Source: Minisyncoccota bacterium (GTDB taxonomy: Bacteria > Patescibacteriota > Minisyncoccia > Moranbacterales > GCA-2747515). From it: 9,071 nucleotides of DNA. Shown here in pieces: positions 1 to 5,921 of this stretch. A model generated the notes under the pieces. It searched no databases and was not told the origin of the DNA. It worked only from the letters and a program-made list of their open reading frames with translations. The DNA lies in the NCBI GenBank assembly GCA_938034715.1, contig CALHMM010000089.1:1-9071 (forward strand), given 5' to 3'. The position numbers and the translations under genes are program-made. Numbering within the stretch: the first letter of the stretch is position 1; the number at the start of each line of letters is the position of its first letter.

Positions 1-1725
1 TCCTAACCCGCCCTCTGGATAATGATCTTCCACGACGATGAGATTGTGCGTATCTGCAGCAGCTGCGCGGATACTTCTTGCATCAATAGGTTTTATAGAA
101 TAAGCATCAATCACTCGCACAACGATATCTTCCTCTTTGAGAATTTTGTAAGCCAATAGTGCTTCATGTACGGTAATGCCCGCAGCTACAATGGTGACGC
201 GATCATCTATACTTGTGCAAAGAATTTTGGACCCACCAATAGGAAATTCTTCGTCAGAAGCATACAGCACCGGTGTGCTTTCCCTCGTAGCACGAATGTA
301 TACAATTGAAGGCAGTGAGGCAGATGCAACTGTTAAGGCATGCGTGCTTGTTGCATCGCTAGGATAAAGTACTACACTCCCTAGGATGGCACGAAAAAAT
401 GCAAGATCTTCAAGTGCCATCTGCGAACTACCATCAGCTCCAATCGATACTCCGGGATGCGTCCCAACACAGATCATTTGTGTGTTGGAAAATTGCGCCA
501 TACGGATTTGATCGTGGGCTCTAGAAAGAAATGCTGCAAAACTAGAAACGTACGGCACATACCCTCGCAGTGCAAGACCGACTGCCACACTAGCCATATT
601 TTGCTCTGCAATATACATTTCAAAAAACCTCTCTGGAAAAACCTTTTTTGCAGTCGCTGACTTTGTGGAATTACTTACTTCGGCATCAAGGATAACAATG
701 CGGCTGTTTTGTTGCATGGCTTCAGTTAATCCATTGCCATAAGCCTCGCGTGATGAAATTGTGTCTTTTTCTTCGTATACGACTGGTGTAGCTGATTTTC
801 CTGATTCTTGCTGTTCTTTGCTGACCGTATCTTGCGTGACTTCTTCATCCCCTTTCTTGTAGATTATTGGCTGAGCAATTGATGCGCGCAATTTTTCATT
901 GACTGGGCCGATTTCTTTAAGCGCTTTTTGTAGTTCCTGTTCATCTAATGCACGACCATGCCAATTATCTTTATCTTCTATAAAGGACACACCCCTCCCC
1001 TTAAAAGTTTTTGCGAAAATTATTGTTGGCTTATCTGTATTTTCTATAGCCTCTTTGTACGCTGCCTCAATTTCTTGTATGTTATGGCCATCAACAATGT
1101 AAGCAGACCACCCAAAGCTCTCTGCACGCGATTTATAGACTTCTAAATCGTGCCCCAGCATTGTCTGCCCTCTTTGTCCTAATCTATTGACGTCTACAAT
1201 CGCTTTGAGGTTATGACATTTATAGTAAGCAGCAAGTTCCATTGCCTCCCAAATTTGCCCTTCCGCCATTTCACTATCACCTAGAAAGACCCACGTGTAC
1301 GTCCCTACCTTATCTAATTTATCTGCTGCGAGTGCCATACCAAGTCCAACTGAGAGTCCTTGGCCTAGGGATCCAGTCGCAACATCTGTAAAGGGAAAAT
1401 GTAAAGTAGGATGCCCTTCAAGCCGGGACCAGAATTGCCTTAGTGTCCCTAATTCCTCAGCCTCTATTTCGCCTGCTGCGGCCCACATCGCATAGTAAAG
1501 TGGAGCAGCGTGTCCTTTGGAGAAAATTATTCGGTCATTATTTATACTTTCTGGCTTTTTGGGATCGTATCGTAAAAACCCTTTAAAGAAAAGTGTAGAC
1601 ATGAGCTCTACGCCGCTCATAGAGGATGAAGGGTGACCAGAGCCCGCAGTTGTTGTCATGGTTATGATCCAATAACGGATCAACTTATTGAGTTCCTCAA
1701 GCTGTGTTTCGTTTTGTTTTTGCAT
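1..1725 (-). CDS. tkt: Transketolase, single-chain, C-terminus cut by window edge
   Basis: Thiamine-diphosphate enzyme of the pentose phosphate pathway that moves two-carbon ketol units between sugar phosphates; cytosolic. 575 codons are open from the ATG to the left edge. Visible landmarks: GHP at residues 30-32, SKGHAAP at 69-75, the cofactor-binding segment G149-D150-S151 followed by EMAEGQIWEA and N180, a linker at about 283-322, then the pyrimidine domain with AEQNM at 373-377 (E374 is the expected catalytic Glu), GVSIGADG at 425-432 and EDHYPEGG at 566-573. The wording is much closer to animal-type transketolase (ITMTTTAGSGHP, DVNRLGQ, VDGHN) than to the E. coli TktA type. By comparison with a length near 620 residues, about 50 C-terminal residues are missing. 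Ser replaces the usual third Gly of the GDG motif, a variant I believe is common in this branch. The ATG is chosen because family similarity begins about 10 residues after it; it has no Shine-Dalgarno sequence. Confidence 0.96.
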   Translation of the reverse strand, partial: MQKQNETQLEELNKLIRYWIITMTTTAGSGHPSSSMSGVELMSTLFFKGFLRYDPKKPESINNDRIIFSKGHAAPLYYAMWAAAGEIEAEELGTLRQFWSRLEGHPTLHFPFTDVATGSLGQGLSVGLGMALAADKLDKVGTYTWVFLGDSEMAEGQIWEAMELAAYYKCHNLKAIVDVNRLGQRGQTMLGHDLEVYKSRAESFGWSAYIVDGHNIQEIEAAYKEAIENTDKPTIIFAKTFKGRGVSFIEDKDNWHGRALDEQELQKALKEIGPVNEKLRASIAQPIIYKKGDEEVTQDTVSKEQQESGKSATPVVYEEKDTISSREAYGNGLTEAMQQNSRIVILDAEVSNSTKSATAKKVFPERFFEMYIAEQNMASVAVGLALRGYVPYVSSFAAFLSRAHDQIRMAQFSNTQMICVGTHPGVSIGADGSSQMALEDLAFFRAILGSVVLYPSDATSTHALTVASASLPSIVYIRATRESTPVLYASDEEFPIGGSKILCTSIDDRVTIVAAGITVHEALLAYKILKEEDIVVRVIDAYSIKPIDARSIRAAAADTHNLIVVEDHYPEGGLG

Positions 1726-1763
1726 AGGTATAATTACACATCGTGAAAATGTGTAGGATTTCT

Positions 1764-1769
1764 ATTATA
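1764..1769 (-). promoter_or_regulatory. Candidate proximal -10 box for transketolase
   Basis: The minus strand reads a perfect TATAAT, which would give a start near 1757 and a leader of about 32 nt before the ATG at 1725. No good -35 hexamer lies at 16-18 bp upstream (GGGGTG at 17 bp), so this box is either activator-dependent or secondary to the distal candidate. Confidence 0.4.
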
Positions 1770-1813
1770 ATTATGGCTAACAACCACACCCCTGATGATC
1801 ATTAAGTATGATT

Positions 1814-1842
1814 ATTTTACCATAAATATAGTCCTTTTTCCA
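1814..1842 (-). promoter_or_regulatory. Candidate distal extended -10 promoter for transketolase
   Basis: Minus strand: TGGAAA (1837-1842, 4 of 6 to TTGACA), a 17-bp spacer, then TAAAAT (1814-1819) preceded by TGG, which makes an extended -10. The predicted start is near 1807, with a leader of about 80 nt. No U-tailed hairpin separates malic enzyme from transketolase, so read-through from the upstream gene is also possible. The 174-base gap otherwise holds only an AGGAGG site and a weak inverted repeat (TAGCT/AGCTA). Confidence 0.4.
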
Positions 1843-1899
1843 TACTAGTGTTGATTCCCTGCGCAAGAGTAGCCTCCTAGCTTTGATCAGCTAAAGATA

Positions 1900-3057
1900 C
1901 TAGACATGCTTCATAATTGCTGAAATGATGGCTTGAGGCACATTCTCATCAAAGGGGTCTGGAATAATTTGTTCTCTGGTTGGGTTTTGCACACATTTAG
2001 CGACTGATTTTGCTGCAGCGATGTAGATCTCTTGAGAGAATTGCAGCTTTTTTGTTTTTTGTATTTTTAACATTCCTGCAAAAAGACCTGGAAAAACGAG
2101 GCTATTGTTTATCTGGTTCGCGAAGTCGCTCCGGCCAGTAGCCATGATATAGACACCTGCTTTTTCTGCTACATCAGGAAGAATTTCTGGATCAGGATTT
2201 GCCATGGCAAAGACGATTGATTTATCGTTCATCTGGGCGATATGCTCGGCATTGAGCACATTTCCCTTGCTTACACCGAGAAATATGTCTGCGTCTTTAA
2301 CAGCGGTCATGAGGTCGCCATTTTTGTGGGCTATCACTAAATTTTCGTCTATCAGTTCTTTCTTTGAAGAATTGAGGTCTGTTCTCTGATCACAAATGAT
2401 ACCTTTGCTATCAAGTGCGGTAATGGAAGCATCTGGTGCGTAGGCCTTTATCAATTTCATAATTGCCACTCCAGCTGAACCGACTCCGTTTACAACAATA
2501 TAACATGCATTAAGATCTTTATCAGCTAGCTTTGTTGCATTGATTAGTCCAGCAAGTACTACGATTGCTGTGCCGTGTTGATCGTCATGCATCACTGGGA
2601 TATCAAGTTCTTTTTGCAATCGCTGTTCAATCTCAAAACATCGCGGTGCTGCGATGTCTTCAAGGTTTATCCCTCCGAATCCTGGAGATATCGCTTTGAT
2701 TGTTGCAATAATCTCTTCGGTGTCTTGTGTGTCGAGACATATTGGGAATGCATCGACACCACCGAAACGCTTGAAAATTGCTGCCTTTCCTTCCATCACT
2801 GGCAGTGCTGCTAGGGGACCAATATCACCGAGACCAAGCACTGCGCTTCCATCGGTAACGACAGCAACCATATTTGCCTTAGTTGTTAGGTCGTAGACAC
2901 GACTTGGATTATCTGCTATTTCGCGGCATGCAGCGGCTACTCCTGGCGTGTATGCCAATGCCAAATCTTCGCGTGACTCAAGTGACACCTTTCCCTGTAC
3001 TGCAATTTTACCTCCATTTTCTTCGTGCAATTTGACTGCTTTTTTATCGTTTGTCAT
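1900..3057 (-). CDS. Malic enzyme, small-subunit bacterial type
   Basis: Oxidative decarboxylation of L-malate to pyruvate and CO2 with NAD(P)+, a cytosolic link between C4 acids and pyruvate. 385 residues, typical for the short bacterial malic enzymes without a phosphotransacetylase domain. Visible: YTPGVA at 36-41 (Y36 is the expected catalytic Tyr), GDIGP at 77-81, MEGKAAIFKRFGG at 88-100 (K91 is the expected catalytic Lys), the metal ligands in NLED at 131-134 and HDDQHGTA at 157-164, a Rossmann turn GVGSAG at 191-196, ANPDPEI at 286-292 and NQINNSLVFPG at 314-324. An Asp (D216) ends the second Rossmann strand, which favours NAD+ over NADP+, but this is inference. N- and C-termini look complete. 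It follows the lipoprotein gene after a terminator and has no Shine-Dalgarno sequence. Whether it ran as an operon with transketolase cannot be decided from sequence. Confidence 0.96.
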   Translation of the reverse strand: MTNDKKAVKLHEENGGKIAVQGKVSLESREDLALAYTPGVAAACREIADNPSRVYDLTTKANMVAVVTDGSAVLGLGDIGPLAALPVMEGKAAIFKRFGGVDAFPICLDTQDTEEIIATIKAISPGFGGINLEDIAAPRCFEIEQRLQKELDIPVMHDDQHGTAIVVLAGLINATKLADKDLNACYIVVNGVGSAGVAIMKLIKAYAPDASITALDSKGIICDQRTDLNSSKKELIDENLVIAHKNGDLMTAVKDADIFLGVSKGNVLNAEHIAQMNDKSIVFAMANPDPEILPDVAEKAGVYIMATGRSDFANQINNSLVFPGLFAGMLKIQKTKKLQFSQEIYIAAAKSVAKCVQNPTREQIIPDPFDENVPQAIISAIMKHV

Positions 3058-3082
3058 AGATGCAATACTTATTGTTTAAAGG

Positions 3083-3111
3083 TATATACGCTTTTTAGCT
3101 CGTCCTGGCGA
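3083..3111 (-). promoter_or_regulatory. Weak candidate promoter for malic enzyme
   Basis: Minus strand TCGCCA (3106-3111, 4 of 6 to TTGACA), a 17-bp spacer, then TATATA (3083-3088). The start would be near 3076, with a leader of about 19 nt. The -35 sits inside a small inverted repeat (TCGTC, 5-bp gap, GACGA; 3100-3114). The upstream gene ends at a terminator, so malic enzyme needs a promoter in this 145-base gap, but this exact placement is uncertain. Confidence 0.33.
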
Positions 3112-3144
3112 CGAAACTGCTCATAGTTAGGGCATGTCATAAGA

Positions 3145-3169
3145 AAAAGTCGAGAGCATCTCGACTTTT
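3145..3169 (-). terminator. Rho-independent terminator after the lipoprotein gene
   Basis: A perfect 11-bp inverted repeat (arms 3145-3155 and 3159-3169) with a 3-base loop. On the minus strand it reads AAAAGTCGAGA, TGC, TCTCGACTTTT and continues into TCTT, giving the required U-rich tail. It begins 34 nt after the lipoprotein stop codon. The flanking A/T tracts would also let it work on the plus strand, but no plus-strand gene is present. Confidence 0.88.
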
Positions 3170-3202
3170 CCTCTGGCTTGCTATCGAGAATTAAATGAGT
3201 CC

Positions 3203-3748
3203 CTAGTTCTCTATGATGTGAGCTGCTGGAGCGGGATCACCGTCATCTGGCTCAAGTGTTATCACAACTTTTTTGTGATCTGTTAGATCACCCTCAGCAT
3301 TAAATTCCAAAAGGAATTCACCGTCTTTTCCAGTTTCAACCATTTTACCTGTTGATATAAAATCACCAGTAGATGGGTCCCTTACTAACCAACCTTCATA
3401 GAAGTCAGTACCGTTTAATGTAGGCATATTCTTTGCCATTACTTGGTGATAGGTCTTCCCATCAGAGCCAAGAACAGTCCAAGCATCCCCAGACGCATTC
3501 CCACCAGAAACATCAACTAGCTCAATTGGCTCCACATCTGATGCATTTAGCACCTTAGCTCCTTGATCTTGCGCTTCTTCTGTAATTTCTTGCCCTATTA
3601 CTATATCATTTGTTGCTTCTGAAGGGGCATTGATTGAAACTTCTGGGTTTTGAGATACATCATCGATTACTTTTACGTCGTCTTGTCCGCACCCTACAAG
3701 CAGAAGTGCGAATACAATTACTAAACCACTATTTGTCATTTTCTTCAT
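3203..3748 (-). CDS. Lipoprotein with an RskA-like C-terminal region
   Basis: 181 residues. The N-terminus MKKMTNSGLVIVFALLLVGC is a signal peptide with a lipobox LVGC and lipidation Cys at position 20, so the mature protein should be tethered outside the cytoplasmic membrane. Residues 21-72 are acidic, low in structure and probably a spacer. Residues 73-181 form a compact domain. YEGWLV (117-122), the glycine turn STG (132-134), DGEF (142-145) and VVITLEP followed by DDGDPAP (161-174) recall the extracytoplasmic domain of anti-sigma-K factors (RskA family), where the pattern is Y-x-x-W-L-V, then G-x-F, then V-T-x-E-P-x-G-G-x-x-x-P. No zinc-finger or sigma-binding part is present, so an anti-sigma role is not implied. 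The function is unknown. The only Cys is the lipidated one. The start is fixed by the signal peptide; GAG directly before the ATG is a poor ribosome site. Confidence 0.85.
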   Translation of the reverse strand: MKKMTNSGLVIVFALLLVGCGQDDVKVIDDVSQNPEVSINAPSEATNDIVIGQEITEEAQDQGAKVLNASDVEPIELVDVSGGNASGDAWTVLGSDGKTYHQVMAKNMPTLNGTDFYEGWLVRDPSTGDFISTGKMVETGKDGEFLLEFNAEGDLTDHKKVVITLEPDDGDPAPAAHIIEN

Positions 3749-3797
3749 CTCTTTGATCTAATATTTATTAACTATTGAAGTTTATACTATGAATTCC

Positions 3798-3826
3798 ATT
3801 ATACCTCACTCAGCATTTTGTGACTA
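3798..3826 (-). promoter_or_regulatory. Promoter of the lipoprotein gene, overlapping the ccdA stop
   Basis: Minus strand TAGTCA (3821-3826, 4 of 6 to TTGACA), a 17-bp spacer, then a perfect TATAAT (3798-3803). The expected start is near 3791, leaving a leader of about 43 nt. The first three bases of the -35 are the TAG stop codon of ccdA. The lipoprotein can thus be made independently of the thioredoxin-ccdA operon. Confidence 0.6.
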
Positions 3827-4561
3827 GAAATCAATGTCTGCTTTATCGATAAGGCTGCCTTCGATATCACTTATTCCATCGTAGATGCCTGTATCTAGAA
3901 TCCTCCCTTCAATTGCTTTATCATAACCAAAAAATACAGCAAAACCTACAGCGATAAATAGTACACCCAAAAATCGTTTAAAGAGTCCTTTTGGATTGGC
4001 TACTCCTTCTAGTTTTTTCGTTAGTCTTTGACCAATAAATGCTATTAGCAATAGCACAACTGAAAGTCCTACCACATAGGCAATCAAATAAATAAGTCCT
4101 CTGTGAAAACTTTCAGGCAAAACTAGTGCGATAATTACTGCATAAGTTGGAGAACATGAGCTAAAGACAGGACCTAAAGCTGCACCGATTGTGATGTCGC
4201 CCCAAATGCTCTTACTTTTTGTTCCGCTTGCCAGTAGTCTATTTGCCTTTTTGGGAGTGAAATTTTTTGCGAAATATTCCCAAATTTCAGGAAAGAGTGT
4301 TATCACTCCAAAAAAGATCAAGATACCACCTGAAACACCTTTCCAAAATTGTGGTGGAATGTCTATAAATGCAGTAGTTGCTTTCAGAATCAACGTAAAA
4401 AAGATGATGCTTACTGCAAGGGAGGCTGTGATGATAAAGGGCTTCCACCGTGTCTGCGTATCCGAAATACTTCCACCAATGATGATTGGAAGTAGTGGTA
4501 GTATGCATGGCGCAAGAACAGTGAGCATGCCAGCAATAAAAGATACAAGTAACAGAGTCAT
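3824..4561 (-). CDS. ccdA: CcdA/DsbD-type transmembrane thiol-disulfide electron carrier
   Basis: Carries reducing equivalents from cytoplasmic thioredoxin across the membrane to extracytoplasmic thioredoxin-like partners. 245 residues with six predicted helices at about 3-27, 41-62, 72-92, 124-147, 155-177 and 197-212, the CcdA core topology. The two redox cysteines expected in the family are present: C19 in LAPCILPLLP and C136 in GPVFSSCSP, each with a helix-breaking proline nearby. There is no fused periplasmic thioredoxin domain; instead a membrane-anchored thioredoxin is encoded 33 bases upstream in the same direction, so the two almost certainly form one operon and an electron-transfer pair. 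A charged tail (213-245) follows the last helix. No cytochrome c maturation gene is visible, so a general redox role is more likely than a cytochrome-specific one. No Shine-Dalgarno sequence precedes the ATG. Confidence 0.9.
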   Translation of the reverse strand: MTLLLVSFIAGMLTVLAPCILPLLPIIIGGSISDTQTRWKPFIITASLAVSIIFFTLILKATTAFIDIPPQFWKGVSGGILIFFGVITLFPEIWEYFAKNFTPKKANRLLASGTKSKSIWGDITIGAALGPVFSSCSPTYAVIIALVLPESFHRGLIYLIAYVVGLSVVLLLIAFIGQRLTKKLEGVANPKGLFKRFLGVLFIAVGFAVFFGYDKAIEGRILDTGIYDGISDIEGSLIDKADIDF

Positions 4562-4594
4562 CTATTGTTGTAAAGGATTATTTATCGTTCTGAG

Positions 4595-5236
4595 CTACTG
4601 TACCTTTGACAGAAGTGATTCAAGTGTCGGGCTTCCAACCCACTTCGTAATCTCTTCCCCACTAGCATCAACTTGCACGAAGGTGTGTTGTTGTGTAACG
4701 CCATATTTTTTCCGCAAGTCAAGCTCAGTATCAAAATCAGCTCGCAAGATTGTAAGTCCCTGTGGGATATCTTGTTTGTTACTCTCGACATCTCTTTCAA
4801 ATGCGCGACATGAAGGACACCAATCTGCAGCAAAATCAATTACTGCCCCGCCACTTGCTGCAATTTTTTCTGCTGAATAGTCTTCAAATGTTCCAGCTCC
4901 AGATCCCTGTTCCCCCAGAACTTTTTCTCCTGCTTCCACAACTGCATTGCCTACAGTCTCTTTTGCTTGGTCAGTTGCTTTTTCAACAGTGTTTTCGACG
5001 ACTTCTTTCCCTTTGTCCATGACTTCTTCTGTTGTTTGTTCTATGACTTCTTTACCAGCCTCAATAGCCTGCGCACCGCTATCAGTTACTACTTCTTTGG
5101 TTTTTTGTGTGGCAATTTCTGTGGCTGTCGCTGCTGTTTCTTTTGCTGTCTCTTCTGTAATTTTTTGTCCGTTTCCTATGATATAGTATCCCCCTGCGAG
5201 TACAGCGACAACGATGATTGCTAAAAGTATTTTCAT
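4595..5236 (-). CDS. Membrane-anchored thioredoxin-fold protein with helical repeat stalk
   Basis: 213 residues in three parts. Residues 3-21 are an uncleaved-looking hydrophobic anchor with no Cys. Residues 24-110 are an Ala/Thr/Glu/Lys/Val-rich helical stalk containing five 15-residue repeats. Residues 115-213 are a thioredoxin domain with the active site W139-C140-P-S-C143 after the usual strand AVIDFAADWC. The domain should face outside, where CcdA (encoded next, 33 bases on) can reduce or oxidise it. Oddly, the position aligned with the conserved cis-proline is His184 (YGVTQQHTFV, where thioredoxins have YGIxxIPTL). The two active-site Cys are the only ones in the protein. A strong promoter with a shared regulatory element lies upstream. 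The ATG is chosen because it begins the hydrophobic anchor; no Shine-Dalgarno sequence is seen. The client proteins are unknown. Confidence 0.9.
   Translation of the reverse strand: MKILLAIIVVAVLAGGYYIIGNGQKITEETAKETAATATEIATQKTKEVVTDSGAQAIEAGKEVIEQTTEEVMDKGKEVVENTVEKATDQAKETVGNAVVEAGEKVLGEQGSGAGTFEDYSAEKIAASGGAVIDFAADWCPSCRAFERDVESNKQDIPQGLTILRADFDTELDLRKKYGVTQQHTFVQVDASGEEITKWVGSPTLESLLSKVQ
4919..5143 (-). repeat. Five 15-residue protein repeats in the thioredoxin stalk
   Basis: Codons 32-106 of the thioredoxin gene fall into five units of exactly 15 codons, starting at residues 32, 47, 62, 77 and 92. Each begins with K-E-[VT]-[VIA] (KETA, KEVV, KEVI, KEVV, KETV) and continues with small, acidic and Thr residues. 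The spacing has no gap or insertion. The DNA is diverged between units, so the repeat is old and kept at protein level. Confidence 0.85.
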
Positions 5237-5265
5237 AAATTTTATTTACTTATTACTGTTTCTTT

Positions 5266-5293
5266 ATTATATCTTGATGTATTTTAATGTCAA
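5266..5293 (-). promoter_or_regulatory. Strong sigma70-type promoter of the thioredoxin-ccdA operon
   Basis: Minus strand consensus TTGACA (5288-5293), a 16-bp spacer, and consensus TATAAT (5266-5271). Both hexamers are perfect. The start is expected near 5259, with a leader of about 23 nt and no Shine-Dalgarno sequence. It lies in the gap directly after the stop of the DERE membrane protein, with no terminator between, so read-through from the XRE cassette is also possible. Confidence 0.88.
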
Positions 5294-5306
5294 GCCTACT
5301 TTACAT
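5286..5306. promoter_or_regulatory. Putative operator over the thioredoxin -35 box
   Basis: On the plus strand: AAT, GTCAAGC, CT, ACTTTACAT. It matches the element at 5914-5934 at 18 of 21 positions and holds the -35 box in the same register. Read alone, 5287-5306 is also an imperfect 20-bp palindrome with outer arms ATGT and ACAT (7 of 10 pairs). Probably bound by the XRE protein encoded upstream; this is inference. Confidence 0.6.
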
Positions 5307-5310
5307 ATAA

Positions 5311-5670
5311 TTACCTATATCGACTAGCCCATAACCTGCCAAGAATTTTACCGAGGACCATTGCACCAAAAGAAAGGTAAATTGAAGGATGTATCTGCGT
5401 TGCTGTAAGGCCTCCATAAACAATTGTACCCACTAGCACCAACCCACCCGCGGTAAAGGCGACCTGTGCAGAGACGAGCTTGTGTGATTGTTCTCTCTCA
5501 TCTGCAGGTTTTTCATACCAGATTAAGGACGCGACAATACCAAAAACAACTACAAGAGCCGTGTGCGTCATCATCTTCATACTTTGTGGCAAAAATCCCA
5601 TGTAGCAAATTGAAAGTATCAATAGGAGTAATACGCCGACAGCTATTTCTTTTGTAATCTTTGGTGCCAT
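5311..5670 (-). CDS. Small four-helix membrane protein with a DERE motif (DUF2178-like)
   Basis: 119 residues with four predicted membrane helices at about 8-26, 35-51, 67-87 and 95-112, and an invariant-looking charged loop EKPADERE at 53-60 between helices 2 and 3. A short membrane protein with this DERE loop sitting directly downstream of a small XRE regulator is a recurrent pairing in bacteria and archaea (DUF2178 and related families); the biochemical role is unknown. The ATG lies 3 bases after the stop of the XRE gene, so the two are co-transcribed and probably translationally coupled; there is no Shine-Dalgarno sequence. Its stop codon lies 4 bases before the thioredoxin operator. It may act as a membrane partner or sensor for the regulator, but nothing in the sequence proves that. 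No Cys suitable for redox chemistry is present apart from C22 in helix 1. Confidence 0.8.
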   Translation of the reverse strand: MAPKITKEIAVGVLLLLILSICYMGFLPQSMKMMTHTALVVVFGIVASLIWYEKPADEREQSHKLVSAQVAFTAGGLVLVGTIVYGGLTATQIHPSIYLSFGAMVLGKILGRLWASRYR

Positions 5671-5673
5671 AAT

Positions 5674-5883
5674 TTATTTTTTTAAATAGAATACGCTTTC
5701 AAGTGGTTTTTTGAAATGATTGGCGATTTTTAGCGCCAATAAAACTGAAGGTGTATAATTTCCTTTTTCTATAGCAATAATTGTCTGACGCGTAACGTTC
5801 ACAGCATCCGCTAGTCCCTGCTGTGTCACGTTGTTAGCCTTTCGGCATGTCAAAACACAATTTGATACTATTTTTTCATTCAT
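5674..5883 (-). CDS. Short XRE-family (Cro/CI type) transcriptional regulator
   Basis: 69 residues, almost all one helix-turn-helix domain. The pattern VTQQGLADAVNVTRQTIIAIEKGNYTPS (residues 19-46) is the classic XRE helix 2 and recognition helix followed by the EKGxYxPS loop, and KIANHFKKPLESVF (52-65) is the usual end of the domain. There is no sensor or dimerisation extension, as in the small regulators that sit beside DUF2178-like membrane proteins. It probably binds as a dimer to the inverted repeat over its own -35 (5914-5930), and perhaps to the similar site before the thioredoxin gene. Only 9 bases separate its -10 box from the ATG, so the mRNA should be leaderless or nearly so. Cys9 and Cys13 could respond to redox state, but this is speculation. 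Confidence 0.93.
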   Translation of the reverse strand: MNEKIVSNCVLTCRKANNVTQQGLADAVNVTRQTIIAIEKGNYTPSVLLALKIANHFKKPLESVFYLKK

Positions 5884-5899
5884 AATATCTTCATATTAT
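5882..5899. repeat. Inverted repeat spanning the XRE -10 box and start codon
   Basis: Perfect 7-bp arms (ATAATAT at 5882-5888 and ATATTAT at 5893-5899) around a 4-base spacer CTTC. One arm is the -10 box and the other covers the start codon. It could be a second operator or simply an AT-rich coincidence. Confidence 0.5.
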
Positions 5900-5921
5900 C
5901 TCTACGACGCTAAAAAGTCAA
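5893..5921 (-). promoter_or_regulatory. Promoter of the XRE-membrane protein cassette
   Basis: Minus strand TTGACT (5916-5921, 5 of 6), a 17-bp spacer, and TAATAT (5893-5898, 4 of 6, AT-rich). The ATG at 5883 begins 10 bases after the last base of the -10, so transcription would start at or just before the start codon. The -35 box is fully inside the palindromic operator. Confidence 0.75.

Noticed and set aside
1273..1281. GDS instead of GDG in the transketolase cofactor motif as a sign of an inactive enzyme
   Set aside because: The surrounding segment and all other cofactor and catalytic residues are intact, and I recall this Ser variant as common in animal-like bacterial transketolases.
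1399..1410. Twelve bases identical to half of the thioredoxin operator (ATGTAAAGTAGG)
   Set aside because: It is inside the transketolase coding region (encoding part of HPTLHF), the other half of the element is absent, and no promoter is near.
1876..1900. Hairpin TAGCT/AGCTA after malic enzyme as a terminator
   Set aside because: The stem is only 5 bp and AT-rich, and no T run follows on the minus strand.
3100..3114. Inverted repeat TCGTC/GACGA before malic enzyme as an operator
   Set aside because: Five-bp arms occur often by chance and no second copy was found; noted only within the weak promoter entry.
4191..4880. Plus-strand open frame of 229 codons antisense to ccdA and thioredoxin
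   Set aside because: It lies opposite two well-supported genes, has Ser/Cys-rich composition typical of a complementary frame, and shows no domain.
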